DNA from: a virus
IMG/VR virus record: IMGVR_UViG_3300046482_000204
Span: 1-42,322 of that record
Length of the DNA stretch: 42,322 nt
Direction: 5' to 3' (one strand)
In this document: positions 37,761 through 42,322 of the stretch, one piece after another
Position numbering within the stretch: the stretch's first letter is position 1
Layout: the number at the start of each line of letters is the position of its first letter
Notes under the pieces: generated by a model
Told to the model about the DNA's origin: nothing
What the model saw: the letters and a program-made list of their open reading frames with translations, nothing else
Databases searched by the model: none
Translations under genes and position numbers: made by a program

Positions 37761-37943
37761 TCAGCCCTCCTGGCCGGTCGTGGTGGTTTCGATGCTGATG
37801 GCGAGGATGCCGTTGCGCTGCATCCAGGCTCGGGCTCGGGTGAGGCTGTCGATGCGGCCGAGGGCCTCGAAGGTCTTGGTGCGGGGCGGGATGCTCCTGC
37901 TCATGTAGGCGGTCCGGTAGGTGACGGTGGTGGTGTCTCTCAT
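37761..37943 (-). CDS. Small protein, leaderless (MRDTTTV)
   Basis: 60 aa. Begins at ATG 37943, 7 nt after CATAGT of a strong promoter, with no ribosome binding site. The first 11 bases (ATGAGAGACAC) match those of the gene at 39483, implying the promoter and gene start were copied together. RARAWMQRNGILAISIETTTTGQEG resembles a short beta-alpha unit. Unknown function. Confidence 0.65.
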   Translation of the reverse strand: MRDTTTVTYRTAYMSRSIPPRTKTFEALGRIDSLTRARAWMQRNGILAISIETTTTGQEG

Positions 37944-37950
37944 GGGGCCC

Positions 37951-37996
37951 ACTATGCGGGAGGACGCCTCGGGTGTCAAGGGGTTTGTGGCGGTTT
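37951..37996 (-). promoter_or_regulatory. Strong promoter, copy 2
   Basis: AAACCGCCACAA block, TTGACA (37979-37974), 17-bp spacer, CATAGT (37956-37951), then 7 nt to the ATG. Consensus -35 and spacing, and leaderless. The upstream block overlaps the 3' end of the preceding gene. Confidence 0.8.
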
Positions 37997-38234
37997 ATTC
38001 GTGGGGGAATGGGCAGTCGTAGATGTCGTGGGCCTGGCAGTAGGGCTGCTCCTCGATCGCCCAGCCCTCGTATTGGGTGGCCCAGGCGACGCTCTGGCCC
38101 TGGGCCCGGTGGAGCCATCCGACGGCCTCCATGTAGGTGAGGCCGCTCGGGCTCTGCTGGCGGCCGTCGCGGTAGACGGCGTAGCCGGCTTCGCCGGTGG
38201 TCGTGTTGTCCGGTTCCGGGGTCTGGTCGCTCAT
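37995..38234 (-). CDS. Hypothetical protein
   Basis: 79 aa; start MSDQTPEP at 38234 in an ATGA overlap (the in-frame ATG at 38249 lacks it). Contains YAVYRDGRQQSPSGLTYMEAVGWLHRAQGQSVAWATQYEGWAI, an alpha/beta unit with repeated aromatics, and one C-x-H pair. Function unknown. Confidence 0.65.
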   Translation of the reverse strand: MSDQTPEPDNTTTGEAGYAVYRDGRQQSPSGLTYMEAVGWLHRAQGQSVAWATQYEGWAIEEQPYCQAHDIYDCPFPHE

Positions 38235-38644
38235 GGTCTGCTGGCCCATTGTGCCGCTTTCTGGGCGTGCCAGTCCGCCTCTCGGGTGTGCCGGGCGGCT
38301 TCGGCTTCGGCTCGGCGGAGCTCGTCGTTGAGGGTGGTGGTGGTCTGGGGGCTGACGCCGCTGCCTTCGGCGGCGCTGCGGAGGTCCTCGATGGCGTCGG
38401 CGATCGCCTGGTATGCGGCGGCGTGGCCGGCGGCCTCCATGGCTCGGCGGCCGTGGAGGGCTGCCTGGTCGCTGCCCAGGCTCTCGGCGGGGGTGGCGTG
38501 GCGGAGGACTTCGACGGGGCTGTCGAAGTGGCCGCCTCCGTCGAATGCGACGGTGGCCCAGTGGCCGTCGGTGTCGTGGACGGTGCCGGTGCGGCCGGCG
38601 GGGTCGACGACTCGGTCGCCTCGGCTGATGCGTGGGCGGCTCAT
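38231..38644 (-). CDS. SH3-like plus coiled-coil protein
   Basis: 137 aa. First 50 residues look like a KOW/SH3-type beta-barrel (SRGDRVVDPAGRTGTVHDTDGHWATVAFDGG), the rest a long helix (SAYQAIADAIEDLRSAAEG; LRRAEAEAARHTREADWHAQ). KOW-type folds often bind nucleic acid or protein. ATGA overlaps on both sides. Confidence 0.65.
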   Translation of the reverse strand: MSRPRISRGDRVVDPAGRTGTVHDTDGHWATVAFDGGGHFDSPVEVLRHATPAESLGSDQAALHGRRAMEAAGHAAAYQAIADAIEDLRSAAEGSGVSPQTTTTLNDELRRAEAEAARHTREADWHAQKAAQWASRP

Positions 38645-38856
38645 CGGGCTCCTCCTGCGCGGCTGGTGGCGATCTTCTGGGGGGTGCCGCTGTGGGCGAA
38701 GCGGGCGCGGCCGGTGACGCCGGCGCCGTCTCGGCTGTTCTCGCGGGCGAGGCCGTAGGCGACGTCGGCTCCGAGTTCGGCGTCCTCGAGGAGGGCGGCG
38801 TAGGCGCCGTAGGGGGTGTCGACTCGGACTCGGCGGTCGGTGGTGGGGGCTGTCAT
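38641..38856 (-). CDS. Hypothetical protein
   Basis: 71 aa. VRVDTPYGAYAALLEDAELGADVAYGLARENSRDGAGVTGRARF. Acidic middle, basic ends. Coupled to neighbours by ATGA. Unknown. Confidence 0.6.
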   Translation of the reverse strand: MTAPTTDRRVRVDTPYGAYAALLEDAELGADVAYGLARENSRDGAGVTGRARFAHSGTPQKIATSRAGGAR

Positions 38857-38942
38857 CGGGTGTGTCTCCTCAGGGCTTGGCGGGCTGCCCGGAGGCGGCC
38901 GGCGGTGACGGTGTAGGTGGCGAGGCGTTGGGCGATGGTCAT
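38853..38942 (-). CDS. 29-aa basic peptide
   Basis: MTIAQRLATYTVTAGRLRAARQALRRHTR: an amphipathic basic helix. Both its start and stop overlap neighbours by ATGA, which supports it as real despite its size. Confidence 0.55.
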   Translation of the reverse strand: MTIAQRLATYTVTAGRLRAARQALRRHTR

Positions 38943-39115
38943 GGGGTTGCTCCGATCTTGTCTTTGGGGTGGAGGTTGGTGTAGACGAGGCCGTTGGTGA
39001 GGGCGAGGCCGATCCGCTCTTTGCCGGCTCGGGTGGTCGTCCAGGCTGCCTTGACGGTGGTCTCGCCGTTGGGGGTGCGGATGGTGTCGCCGGGCTTGGC
39101 TTCTGCGGCTGTCAT
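38939..39115 (-). CDS. Small beta-rich protein
   Basis: 58 aa, MTAAEAKPGDTIRTPNGETTVKAAWTTTRAGKERIGLALTNGLVY; a KOW-like barrel pattern. Start at the TGATG junction with the preceding gene. Function unknown. Confidence 0.65.
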   Translation of the reverse strand: MTAAEAKPGDTIRTPNGETTVKAAWTTTRAGKERIGLALTNGLVYTNLHPKDKIGATP

Positions 39116-39483
39116 CACCAGGTCTCGCAGGCGGTCTCGATGGAGATGGCGGCGTGGTTGCGGCTGCATCCTCTGGTGGCCTTCTCGCAGGTGTCGGTCT
39201 CGTCTCGGCGGGCGGTGGGGGCCCAGGCGTCGATGGCGGCCTGCCGGTCGCGGTAGTGCTCGCGGTGGGTGCTGTCGTCGGGGAGGGTGATCTTGGCGGT
39301 GATGCAGGTGCCTCGCTCGCAGACGAGCTCGTTGCAGCAGGTCGTGTAGCCGTCCTCCATGCGGAAGGGGTCGACGGGTCTGCCGCACAGGTCGCAGTGG
39401 CTGGTGGCCTGCTGTGGGGTCTGCTGCTCGATCTGGAACGTGCCCTGGTCGGTGGTCACGCTGAAGCGGAGGGTGTCTCTCAT
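39115..39483 (-). CDS. Zinc-binding protein, leaderless
   Basis: 122 aa. CDLC (30-33), CC (49-50) and C55...C60 give several metal ligands, and later Cys/His residues (CEKATRGCSRNH) a possible second site. Begins at ATG 39483, 7 nt past CATACT of the strong promoter, with no ribosome binding site. First protein of the operon after large terminase. Confidence 0.68.
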   Translation of the reverse strand: MRDTLRFSVTTDQGTFQIEQQTPQQATSHCDLCGRPVDPFRMEDGYTTCCNELVCERGTCITAKITLPDDSTHREHYRDRQAAIDAWAPTARRDETDTCEKATRGCSRNHAAISIETACETW

Positions 39484-39490
39484 GAGGACG

Positions 39491-39535
39491 AGTATGCGGC
39501 TCCTCCTCGGGCTGTCAAGTGGTTTGTGGCGGTTT
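39491..39535 (-). promoter_or_regulatory. Strong promoter, copy 3
   Basis: AAACCGCCACAA block, TTGACA (39518-39513), 16-bp spacer, CATACT (39496-39491), then 7 nt to the ATG at 39483. Near-identical to copy 2 through the gene start. Confidence 0.78.
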
Positions 39536-39569
39536 GTGGTGGGGCGCCGGCGGGTACTTGGTGGGCCTC

Positions 39570-39719
39570 ATGGCTTGGCTTTCGAATGCTGCGGCGGTCC
39601 TCGCCGTTGTCGCCGGGATTCTCGCCGTTGTCGAGCTCCTGCGGGGCGGCGGGTCGCCGCTCGTGGTGGCGGTCCTCCTCCTGTGTGTGGCCGTCGTCGT
39701 GCTCGTCGTCGGCGCCTGA
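39570..39719 (+). CDS. Lone plus-strand membrane peptide
   Basis: 49 aa, ATG 39570 to TGA 39719, with two hydrophobic helices (about residues 4-20 and 28-48) joined by VVELLRGGGSP. It is the only gene-like plus-strand frame standing in DNA with no minus-strand gene, and it converges on the large terminase stop. No good ribosome binding site is seen; a weak TTGTGG/TACTTG promoter may precede it. A membrane role such as superinfection exclusion is one option. Confidence 0.5.
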   Translation: MAWLSNAAAVLAVVAGILAVVELLRGGGSPLVVAVLLLCVAVVVLVVGA

Positions 39720-39720
39720 C

Positions 39721-41337
39721 CTACTGCCAGCGGCTCTGCCTCGCTGCGGCGTAGGGGTCGGCGGGTTCCTCGCCGCCGTGCTCTGGGTCCTGGTCGGGGT
39801 TCCAGCCGGCGACTTCGCTGCCGTTGCGGAGGTCGTCCCAGGCCCAGTAGGCGGCGTCGGCGAGGTCGAGGGGGGCTGTCTTGGGGAAGCGGGCGAGGGC
39901 CCGCTCCAGGGTGTTGTGGGTGCCGAGGACGTGGCGGATGCGGCGGCCTGGCTTTTCGTAGTCGGCGAGCATGAGGCTGGCCCGGTGGACTTTGGGGTCC
40001 TGGCCTTGGCCGGCTTTCGCCTCGCGGAAGGTCTGCCGGTGGATGCGGTCTGCGAGGTCGGTGTCTCCTCGGGCTCGGGCTTCGGCTTCGGCGGCGTTGC
40101 GGGCGGTGGTGAACACGGTCCGCCAGGTGTCGCCTCCCTGGTCGGTTTCGACGCCGACGCTGGTGGCGCCGTGGATGGCCGCCTGGGTGATCGCCCGTTT
40201 GATCGATGCGAGGGGGGTCGCCTTCTCCTCCCAGCTGTACAGCCTGTAGATGGTGCCGGTGGTGCTCGGGCCGTCGATGCCGTCGATCTGGATGGCGTGG
40301 CTGTCGCTCTCGTCCCTCTTGGTGACGGCCGGGTCGACCCAGCAGACGACTCGGGTGAGGGGCGGCAGGTCGGCGTGGTCGATGCGGAGGGCTGCCATGT
40401 CGAGGTGGTCGAACATGCCTCCGGGGGGCGCTTCGACTTCGTGTTGCGCCTCCTCGCGGAAGGCGGTGATGCCGATTTCGTCTACGTCGGCCTGGCAGGT
40501 GGCGAGGTCCTGGCCCGCCCAGGTGGGGCTGCCGGCGAGGATGGTCTTGTGGCCGTTGTCGTGGTAGCTCATGTCCTCGAGGGCGGGGATGGGGCCGCTG
40601 AGGATCCGGTTGGTGAGGAAGCCGGCGGTGCCGTCGGCGAGCTGGCTGAAGATCGACGTCGGGGTGATCAGGTTCTGGATGAAAAGGAGGACCCGGTCCT
40701 CTGAACCGGCGGGGATGAGGGTGCTCTTGATGGTCTCCTTCTTCTTGGCGGTGGTGGCGGCCGTGTCGTGGCGGCCGTCGATGTCGTCGAAGATGAGGCC
40801 GCCCGGCCGGGCCTCCTCGATCTTGACGCCTCGGGCTGCCGTGTCGAGGCCGACGGCGTCGATGGTGAAGCCGGCGGCGGTCCTCAGACGGTTCCTCCTC
40901 CAGCCCTTGCTGCTGCCGTACTTGTTGACGGCTCGGCGTGCCAGGTCGGGGTAGAAGGTCGCCACCTCCTCCGACTCGAGCATGGCGCCGATGGTGTCGA
41001 CGTGGTCGTCGGCCTGCTCCTGGACTTCGCTGATGTACCAGAGGTAGCTGCGGACGGGGGCCCGGCGGCCGTCGGGGTGGCGGGTGTGCCGGCCGAGGGC
41101 GACGGCGCCCATTTCGGCGTTGGTGCTTTTCGCTCCTCCTCGCGGCCAGATGCCGACGAACGGGCGGGGCCGGCGGCCGGGTTCGATCGCCCACACCCAG
41201 GTCCAGAAGTGGCGGTGGTGGGGGCCGTCGGCGACGACGGCGCCGGTCGTGTCGGTCTGGTACTTCTCGAAGAGGGTCAGCTTCCAGGTCAGCGGGTCGG
41301 CTTCGAGGCGGTCGAGCTGCTCTCGGGTGGCGGGCAT
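39721..41337 (-). CDS. terL: Large terminase subunit
   Basis: 538 aa. Walker A variant WPRGGAKS (64-71) and Walker B LIFDD (181-185) define the ATPase that drives DNA packaging. Downstream nuclease features include CWVDPAVTKRDESDS near 333-350, GVETDQGGDTW, and the acidic DLADAAYWAWDD, consistent with the RNase H-like domain that cuts the concatemer. Circular contig ends agree with headful packaging. Starts at ATG 41337 after a short peptide gene. Confidence 0.88.
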   Translation of the reverse strand: MPATREQLDRLEADPLTWKLTLFEKYQTDTTGAVVADGPHHRHFWTWVWAIEPGRRPRPFVGIWPRGGAKSTNAEMGAVALGRHTRHPDGRRAPVRSYLWYISEVQEQADDHVDTIGAMLESEEVATFYPDLARRAVNKYGSSKGWRRNRLRTAAGFTIDAVGLDTAARGVKIEEARPGGLIFDDIDGRHDTAATTAKKKETIKSTLIPAGSEDRVLLFIQNLITPTSIFSQLADGTAGFLTNRILSGPIPALEDMSYHDNGHKTILAGSPTWAGQDLATCQADVDEIGITAFREEAQHEVEAPPGGMFDHLDMAALRIDHADLPPLTRVVCWVDPAVTKRDESDSHAIQIDGIDGPSTTGTIYRLYSWEEKATPLASIKRAITQAAIHGATSVGVETDQGGDTWRTVFTTARNAAEAEARARGDTDLADRIHRQTFREAKAGQGQDPKVHRASLMLADYEKPGRRIRHVLGTHNTLERALARFPKTAPLDLADAAYWAWDDLRNGSEVAGWNPDQDPEHGGEEPADPYAAARQSRWQ

Positions 41338-41343
41338 GGGCTC

Positions 41344-41421
41344 TCAGCCGAGGAGGTGGTGGAGGATGGCGCCGAGGGCGATGCCGATGAGGGTGATGGT
41401 GCGGCGCTCCTCCATGGTCAT
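41344..41421 (-). CDS. 25-aa membrane peptide
   Basis: MTMEERRTITLIGIALGAILHHLLG: one short hydrophobic helix. Its ATG overlaps the nuclease stop (ATGA). Too small for certainty. Confidence 0.4.
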   Translation of the reverse strand: MTMEERRTITLIGIALGAILHHLLG

Positions 41422-41756
41422 CGGAGGGCCTCCTCGACGTGGCGGCGGTCTGCCGGCCGCCAGACGTGGTGTTCGTGGGTGGGCTCGCCGGCGGTGGGGG
41501 TGAGGGCTCGGGCCCAGGCCTCCTGTTCGGGGCGGAGTCGGCTCCTCGGGCTGTCGGTTTTGAGTTCGGCGAAGATGACCCTGCCGTTGCGGGCGAGGAC
41601 GAGGTCGGGGAAGCCCTTGTCGCCCTGGATGGGGGTCCGCCAGCCCTGCTCGGTGCGGGCGGGTCGGGCGTGGTGGACGTGCCATTTGAACAGTTTGGCC
41701 AGGTCGATCACCTGGTGTTGCCAGGCCTCCTCGGTGAGGGGGAGGCCGGTGGTCAT
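41418..41756 (-). CDS. VRR-NUC domain nuclease
   Basis: 112 aa, ATG in ATGA overlap. PD-(D/E)xK core with D51 in GFPDLVLARNG and E64-L-K66 in IFAELKTD, as in stand-alone VRR-NUC phage nucleases, which act on branched or flap DNA. Position just before large terminase suggests removal of branches before packaging. Confidence 0.82.
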   Translation of the reverse strand: MTTGLPLTEEAWQHQVIDLAKLFKWHVHHARPARTEQGWRTPIQGDKGFPDLVLARNGRVIFAELKTDSPRSRLRPEQEAWARALTPTAGEPTHEHHVWRPADRRHVEEALR

Positions 41757-42028
41757 GCGTTCGCCGGCTCCGGGTTCTTGAGGCTGGCCTCCCACTCCTC
41801 GTCGGTCATGTCCTCGTCTCTGGTGTGGGTGGTGGCGTCGGCGTTCGGGTTCTCCTCGAGGGGGAGCCTCGGGTGGTCGATCTCCTCCTTGAGGAAGCGC
41901 ATTGCCTTGTCGGCGATGTCCGCTGCGGTGGTGGTCGGGTCGAAGGTCAGGACCGAGTCTTTGGTCTGCTGCTGCCAGCCGGTGTCCGGGTTGCTGACGG
42001 TGACGGTGAGTGTGACTTTGAGGCCCAT
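41753..42028 (-). CDS. Hypothetical protein
   Basis: 91 aa, AGAAGGGAG before the ATG. Beta-rich N-terminus (GLKVTLTVTVSNPDTGWQQQTKDSVLTFDP) and helical acidic C-terminus. Unknown function; lies between the PLP enzyme and the nuclease. Confidence 0.65.
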   Translation of the reverse strand: MGLKVTLTVTVSNPDTGWQQQTKDSVLTFDPTTTAADIADKAMRFLKEEIDHPRLPLEENPNADATTHTRDEDMTDEEWEASLKNPEPANA

Positions 42029-42100
42029 CGTGGTTCTCCCTTCTCGTGAGCTCCTGGCGGGAAAGGGTAGGGCGCTGTGAGGCTGGCAGCTGGTGTTTCC

Positions 42101-42322
42101 TCAGCCGGCCACGTTCCAGATGACCACTCCGTCGCCGATGGCGCGGTCGGCGACGTGCTCCCAGACTTTGGCGTCGTAGTTGGCGGTGCTCGGGTATGGG
42201 GGCGGCCTGCGGGCGGCCTGCTCGAACGGCTGGGGGTGGTGGTGGGGTTCCGCCTGGCCTATGTCGGCGTCCTGTTTGCCGACGAGGATGGCGTGGTGGT
42301 CGGCGTTCGGGTAGACGTCCTG
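42101..42322 (-). CDS. PLP-fold enzyme, C-terminal part across the contig junction
   Basis: This is the same reading frame as the gene at 1-734; the stretch from 42171 duplicates bases 1-152. The unique part (42101-42170) ends the protein in VVIWNVAG and a TGA stop. A 72-bp gap separates it from the next gene downstream (start 42028). Confidence 0.72.
   Translation of the reverse strand, partial: QDVYPNADHHAILVGKQDADIGQAEPHHHPQPFEQAARRPPPYPSTANYDAKVWEHVADRAIGDGVVIWNVAG
42171..42322. repeat. Right copy of 152-bp terminal direct repeat
   Basis: Partner of bases 1-152. The single mismatch changes an Asn codon (left copy) to a Tyr codon (right copy) in the PLP-enzyme frame, so it is either a population variant or a sequencing error near a contig end. 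Confidence 0.9.

Overview
The window is a near-complete genome of a tailed, siphovirus-type phage, about 42.17 kb of very G+C-rich DNA. The first 152 bases recur at the right end (42171-42322) with one mismatch, so the contig closes into a circle and one gene (a PLP-fold enzyme) spans the junction. The host is not stated. High G+C, TAnnnT -10 boxes placed 6-8 nt in front of start codons that lack ribosome binding sites (leaderless mRNA), and two canonical parS palindromes all suggest a high-G+C actinobacterium or close relative. That is inference. I see no tRNA, CRISPR array, insertion sequence, integrase or lysogeny repressor.

All but one of the genes run on the minus strand, so the map reads from high to low coordinates. 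Packaging: a VRR-NUC nuclease (41418-41756) and large terminase (39721-41337). A lone plus-strand membrane-peptide ORF (39570-39719) follows. Next are two blocks of small genes (36131-39483), each starting at a near-identical strong promoter fused to an ATGAGAGACAC gene start. Head: portal (34592-36046), a MuF head protein fused to an ADP-ribosyltransferase-like domain (32316-34595), small proteins, and a capsid protease fused to a Mu gpT-like major capsid protein (29268-31709). Connector and tail: adaptor, a probable virion-surface protein, a 1304-aa protein ending in more than 25 short repeats, completion proteins, tail tube protein, tail chaperones with a -1 frameshift, a 753-aa tape measure protein, distal tail protein and a 1172-aa beta-helix tail spike (12643-28215). 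Lysis: membrane protein, M15 endolysin, holin (10972-12602).

The early or replication region (below 10.8 kb) starts at a third copy of the strong promoter followed by a leader of about 370 nt. It then has a run of small, mostly zinc-ribbon proteins coupled by ATGA/GTGA overlaps, a possible single-strand annealing or recombination protein (5710-6888), and a winged-helix replication initiator (4511-5431) that carries DNA iterons inside its own gene, a likely origin. After it come a possible helicase loader, small DNA-binding or zinc proteins, a ParB-domain/DNA-methyltransferase fusion (1745-3253), a helix-turn-helix protein that may be the small terminase, and the PLP-fold enzyme. There is no DNA polymerase, primase or helicase, so the phage must borrow the host replisome.

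Most interesting signals: (1) two parS sites (GTTTCACGTGAAAC) inside structural genes, both read as Val-Ser-Arg-Glu-Thr with codons that are rare here; (2) a family of leaderless late promoters; (3) three copies of a long promoter block; (4) iterons inside the initiator gene read in two frames; (5) a capsid-carried ART-like effector domain; (6) a ParB-methyltransferase near a PLP enzyme, suggesting unusual DNA modification.
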